Source of the DNA: an uncultured Alphaproteobacteria bacterium
GTDB lineage: Bacteria; Pseudomonadota; Alphaproteobacteria; Rhizobiales; Ancalomicrobiaceae
Assembly: GCA_937892955.1 (NCBI GenBank)
Contig: CALBKH010000103.1
Coordinates: forward strand, 1 to 64,000
Length of the DNA stretch: 64,000 bases
Reading direction: 5' to 3'
Shown: in pieces, positions 31,888 through 41,875 of the stretch
Position numbering within the stretch: position 1 is the first letter of the stretch
Layout of the letters: each line of letters starts with the position of its first letter
The notes under the pieces: generated by a model
Databases searched by the model: none
The model's input: only the letters and a program-made list of their open reading frames with translations
What the model was told of the DNA's origin: nothing
Translations under genes and position numbers: made by a program

Positions 31888-33120
31888 TCAGTGGGCCGCG
31901 TTCTTGGCGAGGACGTCGGCCGTGATCGACTCCGGCACCGGCTTCGGCTTCTCGATGAGGCCGAGGACCGGCAGGATCACCAGGAAGTGGAAGAAGTACC
32001 AGGCGGTCAGGATGCGCGACGCGATGACGTAGCCACCTTCCGCCGGCTGCGAGCCGAGATAGCCGAGGCCGAGACCGGCGATCACCAGCAGCCAGAAGAA
32101 CTGCTTGAAGAGCGGACGATAACGACCGGACTTCACCTTCGAGGTGTCGAGCCAGGGCAGGACGAACAGCACGGCGATGGAGCCGAACATGGCGATGACG
32201 CCGCCGAGCTTGTCCGGCACCGAGCGCAGGATCGCGTAGAACGGCAGGAAGTACCATTCGGGAACGATGTGCGCCGGCGTCACCATCGGGTTGGCCGGGA
32301 TGTAGTTGTCCGGATGACCCATGTAGTTCGGCGTGTAGAACAGGAACCAAGCGAAGAACACCAGGAACACCGCCATGCCGAAGGCGTCCTTCAGCGTCGC
32401 GTAGGGGGTGAAGGCGACGGTGTCCTGCTCGGACTTCACCTCGACGCCCGCCGGGTTGTTCTGACCGACGACATGCAGCGCCCAGACGTGCAGGACGACG
32501 ACGGCGGCGATGACGAACGGCAGCAGGTAGTGCAGCGAGAAGAAGCGGTTGAGCGTCGGGTTGTCGACCGAGAAACCGCCCCACAGCCAGATGACGATCG
32601 GATCGCCGATCACCGGAATGGCCGAGAACAGGTTGGTGATGACGGTGGCGCCCCAGAACGACATCTGGCCCCACGGCAGCACGTAGCCCATGAAGGCGGT
32701 GGCCATCATCAGCAGGAAGATGACGACGCCGAGGATCCACAGGATCTCGCGCGGAGCCTTGTAGGAGCCGTAATACATGCCGCGCAGGATGTGGATGTAG
32801 ACGGCGATGAAGAACATCGACGCGCCGTTGGCGTGCATGTAGCGCAGGAGCCAACCCCAGTTCACGTCGCGCATGATGTGCTCGACGGAGGTGAAGGCCA
32901 TCGCGGTGTTCGGCGTGTAGTGCATCACCAGGACGATGCCGGTGATCAGCTGCACCGCCAGCATCATCGACAGGATGCCGCCGAACGTCCACCAGTAGTT
33001 GAGGTTCCGCGGCGTCGGATAGGCGACGAAGCTGTCGTAGCTCAGCCGGATGATCGGCAGGCGTTCGTCGATCCAGCGCGTGAAGCCATTGGACGGCGTG
33101 TAGGTCGAATGACCGCTCAT
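31888..33120 (-). CDS. petB: Cytochrome b of the bc1 complex
   Basis: A 410-residue membrane protein with eight to nine hydrophobic helices carrying both b haems and the two quinone sites. Markers are the helix B histidine region (RDVNWGWLLRYMHANGASMF), the Qo-site motif PEWYFLPFYAILRSVP, and GYVLPWGQMSFWGATVITN. The unsplit length shows it is cytochrome b rather than the split b6/IV form. It lies 25 nt after petA and 26 nt before petC. Confidence 0.97.
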   Translation of the reverse strand: MSGHSTYTPSNGFTRWIDERLPIIRLSYDSFVAYPTPRNLNYWWTFGGILSMMLAVQLITGIVLVMHYTPNTAMAFTSVEHIMRDVNWGWLLRYMHANGASMFFIAVYIHILRGMYYGSYKAPREILWILGVVIFLLMMATAFMGYVLPWGQMSFWGATVITNLFSAIPVIGDPIVIWLWGGFSVDNPTLNRFFSLHYLLPFVIAAVVVLHVWALHVVGQNNPAGVEVKSEQDTVAFTPYATLKDAFGMAVFLVFFAWFLFYTPNYMGHPDNYIPANPMVTPAHIVPEWYFLPFYAILRSVPDKLGGVIAMFGSIAVLFVLPWLDTSKVKSGRYRPLFKQFFWLLVIAGLGLGYLGSQPAEGGYVIASRILTAWYFFHFLVILPVLGLIEKPKPVPESITADVLAKNAAH

Positions 33121-33145
33121 GTCTTGCTCTCCTGAGGCGCTGGGG

Positions 33146-33688
33146 TCAGCCGATCTTCACGACCTTGTCCGAGATGAACTCGTAGGGCGGGACGGGCAGG
33201 TTGAGAGGCGCGGGACCGGCGTGGATGCGGCCCGAGGCGTCGTAGTGCGAACCGTGGCAGGGGCAGAACCAGCCGTGGTGATCGCCGGCGTTGCCGAGCG
33301 GCACACAGCCGAGGTGGGTGCACACGCCGACGACGACGAGCAGGTTCTCGTGGCCCTTCTTGACGCGATCGGCGTCGGACTGCGGGTCCTTGAGGCCCTT
33401 CACGTCCATCGCCGCGAGCGCCTTCATCTCCTCCGGCGTGCGATTGCGGATGAACACCGGCTTACCGCGCCACTTCACCGTGATGATCTGGCCCGGCGCG
33501 ACGGCGGAGACGTCGACCTCGGTGGAAGCGAGCGCCAGCGCCGAGGCATCCGGGTTCATCTGGTCGATGAACGGCCACACCGCCGAAGCGGCGCCCACGG
33601 CGGCGACGGCGCCCGTGGCGATGTAGAGGAAGTCGCGGCGCGACGGTTCTGCGGTGTCCATGGTAGCCAAGGTCGGATCCTCTCGCAT
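33146..33688 (-). CDS. petA: Rieske iron-sulfur subunit of the bc1 complex
   Basis: The Rieske protein carries the [2Fe-2S] cluster that accepts electrons from ubiquinol. From MREDPTLATMDTAEPSRRDF the product is 180 residues. It has a Tat-type signal anchor (SRRDFLYIATGAVAAVGAAS) and the two cluster boxes CTHLGC and CPCHGSHYD, with two Cys and two His ligands and the disulfide cysteines intact. MDTAEP at 33661 is an alternative start; the shadow frame upstream is not supported. It opens the petABC operon. Confidence 0.96.
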   Translation of the reverse strand: MREDPTLATMDTAEPSRRDFLYIATGAVAAVGAASAVWPFIDQMNPDASALALASTEVDVSAVAPGQIITVKWRGKPVFIRNRTPEEMKALAAMDVKGLKDPQSDADRVKKGHENLLVVVGVCTHLGCVPLGNAGDHHGWFCPCHGSHYDASGRIHAGPAPLNLPVPPYEFISDKVVKIG

Positions 33689-34051
33689 GTCGTCGGATCT
33701 TGGCCTTCCGACTCTCGCGTCGCGTCCGAACACCCCCGAAGAGCCACCGGATCGACCACGCGTGCGCAGGAAGGAATTGCGCTGAGAAACAGGCCACCGG
33801 GAGCCGAAAAGCGCCCAGTGTCCGATCGGCCGCCGTTTTGACATCTGGTCGCCGAGATGTCCAGCGACGGGATGTCACTCGTCTCTGCCACCTTTGCCCA
33901 ATTCTGAGCAATTTATTCGAGTTGTGGCACGGTTGCCGCTACGAACTGCGGCGAATCGGCGCTGTTCCCGGTTCCCGCCGCCGCAACACTCGAAACGAGA
34001 TCGACCACCCCTCGCCCCGATTCTGCGCCACATCACCGCCACGTTCCAGTC
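33689..34051. promoter_or_regulatory. petA/trmL divergent intergenic region with a palindromic site
   Basis: This 363-bp gap must hold the petABC promoter (minus) and the trmL-hemF promoter (plus). A palindrome of GACATCT (33840-33846) and AGATGTC (33855-33861) around an 8-nt loop, followed by a further GATGTC at 33871, gives three regularly placed half-sites 150-190 nt upstream of petA. This could be an operator for a dimeric regulator. Further on, TTGCCCAATTCTGAGCAA (33895-33912) is a second, shorter inverted repeat. No FNR-type box was seen. Confidence 0.4.
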
Positions 34052-34549
34052 ATGACCGACCTGCGTCTCGCCCTCTACCAACCCGACATCCCCCAGAACA
34101 CCGGCACGCTCCTGCGCGCCGCCGCCTGTCTCGGCCTCGCCGTCGACCTGATCGAGCCCGCCGGTTTCGCCGTCACCGACCGCAACCTCAGACGCGCCGG
34201 CATGGACTATCTCGACGCCGCCGTCCTGACCCGCCACACCGGTTGGAACGCCTTCGACGCGGCCCGTCGTGCGAGTGGTCGTCGGCTGGTGCTCTTGACC
34301 ACCCGCGCCACGACGCCCTACGTCGATTTCGCCTTCGATGATCACGACGTGATCATGGTCGGCCGTGAATCCGCCGGCGTTCCCGACGAGGTCCACGAGA
34401 GCGCCGATGCCCGCCTCGTCGTGCCGATGCGGCCGGGGATGCGCTCGCTCAACGTCGCGGTCGCCGCCGTCATGGTGCTCGGCGAGGCGCTGCGCCGAAC
34501 CCACGGCTTCCCGCCGTTCGACCCGCCCCCAGCCGGAGACGCTCCGTGA
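34052..34549 (+). CDS. trmL: tRNA (cytidine/uridine-34 2'-O)-methyltransferase TrmL
   Basis: A 165-residue SPOUT (SpoU) methyltransferase that 2'-O-methylates the wobble base of certain leucine tRNAs. The trefoil-knot SAM site is shown by QNTGTLLRAAACLGLAVDLI, MVGRESAGVPDEVH and MRPGMRSLNVAVAAVMVL. The very short length, without an RNA-binding extension, is characteristic of TrmL. Its stop shares GTGA with the hemF start. The neighbourhood trmL-hemF opposite petABC is common in alphaproteobacteria. Confidence 0.94.
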   Translation: MTDLRLALYQPDIPQNTGTLLRAAACLGLAVDLIEPAGFAVTDRNLRRAGMDYLDAAVLTRHTGWNAFDAARRASGRRLVLLTTRATTPYVDFAFDDHDVIMVGRESAGVPDEVHESADARLVVPMRPGMRSLNVAVAAVMVLGEALRRTHGFPPFDPPPAGDAP

Positions 34550-35430
34550 CCCAGACCGACCTCGCCACGCTGAAGGCCGACACCGCCGCCTGGTTCGCCA
34601 TCCTGCGCGACCGGATCTGCTCCGCCTTCGAGGCGCTCGAGGACGAGATCGCCACGCCCGGCATCGACGCCGCGCCCGGCCGTTTCGTCCGCACCCCCTG
34701 GCAGCGTACCGACGTCGGCGGCGGCCCCGGCGGCGGCGGGGTGATGGGGATGATGCACGGCCGGGTGTTCGAGAAGGTCGGCGTCCACGTCTCCACCGTT
34801 CACGGCGAGTTCGCCCCCGAATTCCGCAAGGAGATCCCCGGAGCAGCGGAGGACCCGCGCTTCTGGGCCTCCGGCATCTCGCTCATCGCCCATCCGTGGA
34901 ATCCGAACGTACCGGCGGTCCACATGAACACCCGCCACGTGGTGACGACGAAGCGCTGGTTCGGCGGTGGCGCCGACCTGACGCCGGTGCTCGATCGCCG
35001 ACGCACCCAGGAGGATGCGGACACGGTCGCCTTCCATGAAGCCATGGAGGCCGCCTGTGGCGCACACGCCGTCGCCGATTACCCGCGCTACAAGGCGTGG
35101 TGCGACGAGTACTTCCACCTGAAACACCGCGACGAGCCGCGCGGCATCGGCGGCATCTTCTACGACCGGCTGGACTCGGGCGACGTCGCCGCCGACTTCG
35201 CCTTCACCCGCGCCGTCGGCGAGGCTTTCCTCGGCATCTATCCCGATCTCGTCCGCCGCAACGGCGCGACGCCGTGGACCGACGCCGATCGCGACGAACA
35301 GCTCGTCCGCCGCGGCCGCTACGTCGAGTTCAACCTGCTCTACGATCGCGGCACCATCTTCGGATTGAGAACCGGCGGCAACGTCGCCTCGATCCTCTCG
35401 TCCATGCCGCCGGTGGTGAAGTGGCCTTGA
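34546..35430 (+). CDS. hemF: Oxygen-dependent coproporphyrinogen III oxidase
   Basis: HemF uses O2 to convert coproporphyrinogen III to protoporphyrinogen IX in haem synthesis. The 294-residue protein has VHMNTRHVVTTKRWFGGGAD, the signature FHEAMEAACGAHA region, GIGGIFYDRLDSGD, and RGRYVEFNLLYDRGTIFGL followed by a NVASILSSMPP tail. The start is a GTG overlapping the trmL stop. This is the aerobic enzyme; no hemN is in the window. Haem supply suits the cytochrome genes on both sides. Confidence 0.97.
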   Translation: MTQTDLATLKADTAAWFAILRDRICSAFEALEDEIATPGIDAAPGRFVRTPWQRTDVGGGPGGGGVMGMMHGRVFEKVGVHVSTVHGEFAPEFRKEIPGAAEDPRFWASGISLIAHPWNPNVPAVHMNTRHVVTTKRWFGGGADLTPVLDRRRTQEDADTVAFHEAMEAACGAHAVADYPRYKAWCDEYFHLKHRDEPRGIGGIFYDRLDSGDVAADFAFTRAVGEAFLGIYPDLVRRNGATPWTDADRDEQLVRRGRYVEFNLLYDRGTIFGLRTGGNVASILSSMPPVVKWP

Positions 35431-35457
35431 GGCGCCGGGGTGTGTGAGACGGCCGGC

Positions 35458-36735
35458 TCACTCGGCCGCTTCCCGCGCCGCCAGTGAGATGCGCCGGCGC
35501 CGTGGCATCCGCTCCTGCTCCACCTCGACCACGGTGTAACCGGGTGTGGAGGCGTGGATTCGGTTGCGGCCGAGACGCTTGGCCTCATAGAGCGCGTTGT
35601 CGGCGGCGCGGACCAGTTCGTCGGTGCTGACGCCGTCGCTGACGCGCCCCGCCGAGACGCCGATCGATACGGTGACCGTTTCGGCGACGTCGCTGCGGGC
35701 ATGCGGCAGGTTCATCGCGGCGATGGCGTGGCGCATGCGCTCGGCGACCTTGGTGGCGTCGAGCAGGTCGGTGCCGGGCAGGATGACCAGGAACTCTTCG
35801 CCCCCGAAGCGGCCGATGAGATCGTCCTTGCGACGCACCTGATCGCGCGCCACCGCCGCCACCATCTTCAGGCAGCGATCGCCCTCCGGATGGCCGTAGT
35901 GGTCGTTGAAGCCCTTGAAGTGATCGACGTCGACCATCATCACCGCCAGCGGTACGCCGGCGTGGAGCGACCGGTCGGCCATCTCGGCGAGATGCGCCTC
36001 GAGCCAGCGCCGATTGGCGATGCCGGTCAGCGTGTCGAGGTTCGACAGTTGGCGCAGTTCGTTGTTGGAATGGTTGAGCCGATCGGCGGTGATCTCGCCG
36101 CGCAGGTGGCGCAGGTAGGCCCGCCGCAGTTCGCGTTCGATCAGGAACACCGCGACCAGCGTCACCAGCACCACCGCCAGGAATTCGATCGCCGCGGCGA
36201 TCGCCACCTCCACCGGCAGCCCACCCGCCGCCATCGCCGACCAATGGAGCGCCAGGGCGATGCCCGATGCGCCGGCGGCGTAGGCGAAATGAGGACGCTG
36301 AACCACGTTGCCGTAGAGGATCGGCAGAGCGGCGAAATAGTGGTAATGCGCCGCCGACGGCGCTTCGGAGACGAGATAGACCCACAGGATGGTGGCGACG
36401 GAGACCACCGTCAGCGCCGCGGACGAGCCCTCGCGCACCCACGGCGTCGTCCCATGGGCGGCGATCAGCGCCACGCCGAAGCCGAGCGGCACCATCACCG
36501 CCAGATGGACGAAGGCGGAGACGAAGAACACGTCGGCGACGAGGCGCGCGTCGATGCCGAGGAAGAGGCCGTAACAGACGGCGAACCAGAAGGCGGCGAG
36601 CGACAGCCGGCTCCGGCGCGCCGCTCCCTGGTCCTGCTCGTAGCGAGCTTCGAGCGCCGACGGGAAAGCCGTCGGGAACGAACGAGCGGCGAGCGCTCGG
36701 TCGACATCCTCGATGGTGACGGTCTGCGGCCCCAT
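35458..36735 (-). CDS. Membrane-bound diguanylate cyclase (GGDEF)
   Basis: A 425-residue enzyme predicted to make cyclic di-GMP. Residues about 35-205 form six hydrophobic helices, a membrane sensor of unknown input. The C-terminal GGDEF domain is intact, with the active-site loop RFGGEEFLVILPG; RKDD five residues before it fits the RxxD product-inhibition site. DVDHFKGFNDHYGHPEGDRC carries the metal and substrate residues. There is no EAL domain. It is transcribed alone, after the inverted repeat that follows cca. Confidence 0.93.
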   Translation of the reverse strand: MGPQTVTIEDVDRALAARSFPTAFPSALEARYEQDQGAARRSRLSLAAFWFAVCYGLFLGIDARLVADVFFVSAFVHLAVMVPLGFGVALIAAHGTTPWVREGSSAALTVVSVATILWVYLVSEAPSAAHYHYFAALPILYGNVVQRPHFAYAAGASGIALALHWSAMAAGGLPVEVAIAAAIEFLAVVLVTLVAVFLIERELRRAYLRHLRGEITADRLNHSNNELRQLSNLDTLTGIANRRWLEAHLAEMADRSLHAGVPLAVMMVDVDHFKGFNDHYGHPEGDRCLKMVAAVARDQVRRKDDLIGRFGGEEFLVILPGTDLLDATKVAERMRHAIAAMNLPHARSDVAETVTVSIGVSAGRVSDGVSTDELVRAADNALYEAKRLGRNRIHASTPGYTVVEVEQERMPRRRRISLAAREAAE

Positions 36736-36776
36736 GGCGCGTTACCCCGATCTTGCTTCCCTCGGGGTACTCCATG

Positions 36777-36812
36777 GAATTTAAGGGGGGGCTGCCCCGA
36801 CCCTTAGAATTC
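36777..36812 (-). terminator. Nested inverted repeat after cca
   Basis: GAATTTAAGGG and CCCTTAGAATTC pair with one bulged base, and GGGGCTGCCCC inside them makes a second stem. It lies 15 nt after the cca stop on the minus strand and 42 nt before the cyclase start, with no T-tract. It probably ends the cca transcript; a role in cyclase expression is also possible. Confidence 0.45.
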
Positions 36813-36826
36813 TATGTATCTGTCTT

Positions 36827-38092
36827 TTAGTCGTTCCGATCGGCGATCTTCTCGGCGATCAGAGCGAGAAGAGCCTCGCGCGGCAGCGAAAAATCGCTCG
36901 ACACCCACGCCGTTTCGGCGGCCGCCAGGAGCCTGCCGACCATCGGGCCACCGGTCACACCGAGGCGCACCAGATCGCGTCCGCCGATCGGCAGACGCGG
37001 CACCGGCCAGCGTTCCGGCAGGTCGAGATGCGGCGCGACCACCGCCCGGCCGACCCGCCCGCGCACATGGGCGAGGAGCAGCGCGTCGCCGAAGGTCTCC
37101 GCCCCGACCGCGTGGAGAAGCCGGCGCACCGCCCGCTCGTCGAGCCCCGGATCGATCCGCCGCGACCATGCGACCGCCGCCGCCATCCGTTCGGTCGCCC
37201 GGTTGGAGAGCCTTAGCCGGGCCCCGAGCCCGACCGCATCGCCCTCCGTCCAGGCCGAGAGCGCCGCCAGGAACAGCGGCGCGTCGGCGGCGTCGCGCAT
37301 CGGTCGGCCGGTCGCCGCGGACGTCGCGTGCAGGCGCACGAAGGCGGCGAGGTTCGCCGCCCGCCCCGTCACCCGCTGCAGGATGCCGCAATCGCTCATC
37401 TGCGTGATCGTCGCCGGCGCCCCCACCGCCACGACCAGCTTCAGCATCTCCTGACCCGATCGCTCCGCCGACAGCCCGTCGAGGCCGGCCCGCGCCACGA
37501 TCGCCGCGTGCAACCCGCCGGGGTCGAGCCCGCCGCGCCCGTAGGCCGCATGGAAGCGGAAGAAGCGCAGGATGCGCAGATAGTCCTCGGCGATGCGCGC
37601 CGCCGGATCGCCGATGAAACGCACCCGCCGCGCCATGCAGTCGGCGACGCCGCCGACGAAGTCGTGCACAACGCCGTCGAGCGAGGCGTAGAGGGCGTTC
37701 ATGGTGAAGTCGCGCCGATGCGCATCCGCCGCCCAGTCGCGGCCGAAGGCGACCGTCGCATGGCGGCCGTGGGTCTCGACGTCCTCGCGGAGCGTCGTCA
37801 CCTCGTAGGGGTGGCCGTCGACCACCACGGTCACCGTGCCGTGATCGATCCCGGTCGGAACCGGCTTCAACCCCGCCGCCGCCGCCCGCGCCATCACCTT
37901 CTCGGGCAGCGCCGTGGTGGCGACGTCGACATCCGCGACCCGCAGGCCGAGGAGAGCGTTGCGCACCGCACCGCCGACCACCCAACAGGTGTCGCCGTCG
38001 CGTTCGATCGCCGCGAAGAGGCGAGCGAGCGACGGCGCCCGGAGCCAGTCGCAACTCGCCAGCGTCGGCATCGGCGTGGCGGTGGGGGTCAC
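36827..38092 (-). CDS. cca: CCA tRNA nucleotidyltransferase / poly(A)-polymerase family
   Basis: A 421-residue class II nucleotidyltransferase that builds or repairs the tRNA 3'-CCA end. The head domain shows WVVGGAVRNALLGLRVADVD, where the GG and D-x-D residues bind nucleotide and metal, then GTVTVVVDGHPYEVTTLRED and RRDFTMNALYASLDG; RFIGDPAARIAEDYLRILRF is the conserved RIREDxLRxLR-type block. The rest is helical. The stop is 16 nt before the inverted repeat. It overlaps DUF6111 by ATGA at its start. Confidence 0.94.
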   Translation of the reverse strand: MTPTATPMPTLASCDWLRAPSLARLFAAIERDGDTCWVVGGAVRNALLGLRVADVDVATTALPEKVMARAAAAGLKPVPTGIDHGTVTVVVDGHPYEVTTLREDVETHGRHATVAFGRDWAADAHRRDFTMNALYASLDGVVHDFVGGVADCMARRVRFIGDPAARIAEDYLRILRFFRFHAAYGRGGLDPGGLHAAIVARAGLDGLSAERSGQEMLKLVVAVGAPATITQMSDCGILQRVTGRAANLAAFVRLHATSAATGRPMRDAADAPLFLAALSAWTEGDAVGLGARLRLSNRATERMAAAVAWSRRIDPGLDERAVRRLLHAVGAETFGDALLLAHVRGRVGRAVVAPHLDLPERWPVPRLPIGGRDLVRLGVTGGPMVGRLLAAAETAWVSSDFSLPREALLALIAEKIADRND

Positions 38093-38352
38093 TGGATGTG
38101 TCCCGGGACGAGACGACCGTTCTCGAACTTGTCGGGCACGTAGGTGCCGGCGACGTTGCCGTCGTGGAAGGCGGCGAGCGCGATCAGCGAGGCGATCACC
38201 AGGACGAGCCCGCCGATCGCCAGTTCGACCATCGGCGCTTCGTCGCGGAAGAGCCCGAACGACACCGCTCGCCGCCGCGCCATCAGGAAGAGCGCGAAGA
38301 CGACGAAGGGCGACAGGAACAGCGCCACTTCGATGGCGATCAGACGGATCAT
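38089..38352 (-). CDS. DUF6111 family small membrane protein
   Basis: An 87-residue protein with two hydrophobic helices (about 3-22 and 43-63), MIRLIAIEVALFLSPFVVFA then VELAIGGLVLVIASLIALAA, and a C-terminal hydrophilic segment GTYVPDKFENGRLVPGH. This matches the DUF6111 proteins that sit between NUDIX and cca genes in Hyphomicrobiales. Function unknown. The stop overlaps the cca ATG by ATGA, so the two are coupled. The frame is open upstream to 38490 without support. Confidence 0.85.
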   Translation of the reverse strand: MIRLIAIEVALFLSPFVVFALFLMARRRAVSFGLFRDEAPMVELAIGGLVLVIASLIALAAFHDGNVAGTYVPDKFENGRLVPGHIQ

Positions 38353-38377
38353 GGCCTTCTCCGCACCGGTGACCGGG

Positions 38378-39064
38378 TCACGCCCCCGCCTCCACCGTTC
38401 GTTCGGTGCGGCCGTAGGTCCGCTCCCAGATCTGCCGGATGATCCCGGCGGTGACACCCCAGATATAGCGCTCGCCATAGGGCATTTCATAGAAATATCC
38501 TGTGCGCCCGTTCCACACCCGGCTGCCGACGCGATGGTTGGCGCCGGTCATCAGGAAGGCGAGCGGCACCTCGAAGACGTCGGCCACTTCGTGCGGATTG
38601 GGCGCGTAGGAAAGTCCCGGCCGGACCAGCGCGATCACCGGCACGATCCGATACCCCGAGCCGGAGGCGTAGGGCGGCAGGCAACCGACCGGCAGGACAT
38701 GCGCCCGATCGAGCCCGATCTCCTCCTCCGCTTCGCGTAGCGCCGTCTCGATCGCGCTGCCGTCCTCGGCGTCGATCTTGCCGCCGGGAAAGGCGACCTG
38801 ACCGGCGTGGCTCGACAGGTGCTCGGTGCGCTGGGTGAGGATCACCCGCGTCTCGTGCGGCTCGTCGACGAGGCCGATCAACACCGCCGCGTCCTTGAGG
38901 CGGCGGCCGACCATCTGCGCCGCGAAGCTCGGATTGAGGGTCAGGTCCGAGCCCCCGGCATCGAAGGGCACGGCGAGCGGATCGACGACGAAATGCGGCC
39001 TGACCCGTTCGACGAAGGCCTCCGCCCGAAACGACTCCACGCCCACCGCCTCCGCCGATCTCAT
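38378..39064 (-). CDS. CoA pyrophosphatase-like NUDIX hydrolase
   Basis: A 228-residue NUDIX protein of the NudL/CoA-diphosphatase type. The Nudix box runs over GGKIDAEDGSAIETALREAE continuing EEIGL, with the long spacing seen in CoA pyrophosphatases, preceded by LSSHAGQVAFPGG, the family's additional motif. Substrate is likely CoA or its derivatives, but NADH or other dinucleotides cannot be excluded. The ATG overlaps the DUF1285 stop. The run DUF1285, NUDIX, DUF6111, cca is a known alphaproteobacterial gene order. Confidence 0.92.
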   Translation of the reverse strand: MRSAEAVGVESFRAEAFVERVRPHFVVDPLAVPFDAGGSDLTLNPSFAAQMVGRRLKDAAVLIGLVDEPHETRVILTQRTEHLSSHAGQVAFPGGKIDAEDGSAIETALREAEEEIGLDRAHVLPVGCLPPYASGSGYRIVPVIALVRPGLSYAPNPHEVADVFEVPLAFLMTGANHRVGSRVWNGRTGYFYEMPYGERYIWGVTAGIIRQIWERTYGRTERTVEAGA

Positions 39065-39672
39065 TCGATCGCCTCGATCTCGTCCGCCGGAACGATCGGA
39101 AAGAACCGTCCCGAGCTCCTGACCCCGAACCACTCGCGCCCGTCGAGCGTCTCGCTCTCGCCGAGCGCCACCAGGTCGTAGAGGACCGGCCTTGCCAGAC
39201 GCGCCTCGAGCCGGCCTCTGACCCTCACATAGGGTTTCAATCCGCCGTTCACAGCGTCGATCTCGAATCGCAGCGGATGATCGTCGTCGACGACGACACG
39301 ATCGCCGACGTTGGTCCTCAGCCCCAGCACCTGCTCGCGTCCGGCTCCCTCGACCTGCAGTTCCACCGCGACGAAGGCGACGTCGTCGACGGTGATGCCG
39401 CATTTTTCCACCGGCGTGACGAGGTAGGTCCTGCCGTCCTCGTCGCGGCGCAGAACCGAGGCGAAGAGGCGCACCATCGCCTCGCGACCGATCGGCGTGC
39501 CGCAGTAGTACCAGGTGCCGTCGGCGGCGATGCGCATGTCGATGTCGCCGCAGAACGGCGGGTTCCAGCGCTCCACCGGCGCCGGACCACGGCCCTCGCC
39601 GGCGCCGCCGAGCTTGGCCATCAGGCTCGCCAGACCCTCGCCCGGCGTGTCGCGCTTCGTCGCTTCGCTCAC
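39061..39672 (-). CDS. DUF1285 domain-containing protein
   Basis: A 203-residue soluble protein of the DUF1285 family, function unknown. It has an N-terminal low-complexity stretch (about 1-35), then WNPPFCGDIDMRIAADGTWY, GTPIGREAMVRLFASVLRRD, YLVTPVEKCGITVDDVAFVA and REWFGVRSSGRFFPI, all typical. The start chosen is a GTG at 39672 with GAGGCGAGGA just upstream; no ATG lies near. It is the first gene of a four-gene run that ends with cca. Confidence 0.88.
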   Translation of the reverse strand: MSEATKRDTPGEGLASLMAKLGGAGEGRGPAPVERWNPPFCGDIDMRIAADGTWYYCGTPIGREAMVRLFASVLRRDEDGRTYLVTPVEKCGITVDDVAFVAVELQVEGAGREQVLGLRTNVGDRVVVDDDHPLRFEIDAVNGGLKPYVRVRGRLEARLARPVLYDLVALGESETLDGREWFGVRSSGRFFPIVPADEIEAIE

Positions 39673-39857
39673 GTTCCTCGCCTCGCTTCCGCCCGATCTC
39701 GGCCGTTCACTCCACCGCGATGCCGACGGTTTCGGGATGCGCGTTCCCGCGTATCCTGTCAAACTCGATCCCGGCGTGGAAGCCGCGCCGAGGAAACACC
39801 TGCGCGGAAGCCGCGCCCCCTCCCCGGGCCTCGCGCCCGACAGACGAAGACGACGGT

Positions 39858-40871
<1,014 letters not shown>

Positions 40872-40894
40872 GCCCCGCTCACGAGGGACCACCC

Positions 40895-41875
40895 TTGGTC
40901 ACGCCCGCCGCATCCCTCGTCGCCCGTCTCGCCACCGGCCTCCGTGCCGCGGCGGCGAGCGACGATGTGGCCGTCGTCGACCGGACGCGCCTCGTCGCCG
41001 CGCGCTCTCTCGCCGCCGCCATGCCCGACCTGCTGGTCGAGGCCCGCCGCGTCGCCGCCACCGTCGCCGCCGGCTGGCACGGCCGCCGCCGCGCCGGCTC
41101 CGGCGAGACCTTCTGGCAATATCGCCCGCTCACCCCGGGCGAACCGGCGACCGCCATCGACTGGCGCCGCTCCGCCCGCGACGACCTGCTCTACGTGCGC
41201 GAGCGCGAATGGGAGGCGGCCCACACCGTGTGGCTCGCCCCCGACCTGTCGCCGTCGATGGACTGGCGCTCCGAGCTCGCCGCCGTCTCCAAACGCGACC
41301 GCGCCGTGGTGCTCACCCTGGCGCTCGCCGATCTCCTGGCGCGCGCCGGCGAGCGGGTCGGCATGCCCGGCGTGATGCGGCCGATCACCCATCGCCGCGC
41401 CGCCGAGCGCCTCGCCGCCGCCCTCCTCGCCCACCCCGAGCGCCTCGCCCTGCCCGACCCGGGAACCGTCGGCCGCTTCGCCGAACTGGTGCTCGTCGGC
41501 GATTTCCTCGACGACTTCGAAACGGTGGAAGCCCGCCTCGGCGCCCTCGCCGCCGGCGGCGCCCGGCTCCACCTCGCCCGCATCGTCGATCCGGCGGAAG
41601 CCACCCTGCCGTTCCTCGGCCATCTCGAATTTCGCGACCCGGAGAGCGGCGCCCTCGTCCGCGTGCCGCGCACCGAAGCGCTGACCGAGGCCTGGGCCGC
41701 CCGCTGGGCCGCCCACGGCGCGGCGCTCGCCGATCTCGCCCGCCGCGGCGGCTGGACCCTCGTCACCCACGCGACCGACCGCGCCGCCGTCGAGGCCGCG
41801 CTGGCACTCCACGCCTCGCTCGGCGGCGAACATCACTTCTCGCCCCTCGCCGAACTCTCGGGGGGCATGCGGTGA
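40895..41875 (+). CDS. DUF58 domain-containing protein
   Basis: A 326-residue soluble protein. The DUF58 core is ETFWQYRPLTPGEPATAIDW, with RRSARDDLLYVREREWEAAH before an APDLSPSMDWRSE stretch resembling the MIDAS-like region of von Willebrand A domains. The start is a TTG at 40895 (GAGGG about 7 nt upstream); no ATG or GTG fits the N-terminus. It lies 23 nt after moxR and overlaps the DUF4159 gene by GTGA. It probably links the MoxR ATPase to membrane partners. Confidence 0.88.
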   Translation: MVTPAASLVARLATGLRAAAASDDVAVVDRTRLVAARSLAAAMPDLLVEARRVAATVAAGWHGRRRAGSGETFWQYRPLTPGEPATAIDWRRSARDDLLYVREREWEAAHTVWLAPDLSPSMDWRSELAAVSKRDRAVVLTLALADLLARAGERVGMPGVMRPITHRRAAERLAAALLAHPERLALPDPGTVGRFAELVLVGDFLDDFETVEARLGALAAGGARLHLARIVDPAEATLPFLGHLEFRDPESGALVRVPRTEALTEAWAARWAAHGAALADLARRGGWTLVTHATDRAAVEAALALHASLGGEHHFSPLAELSGGMR

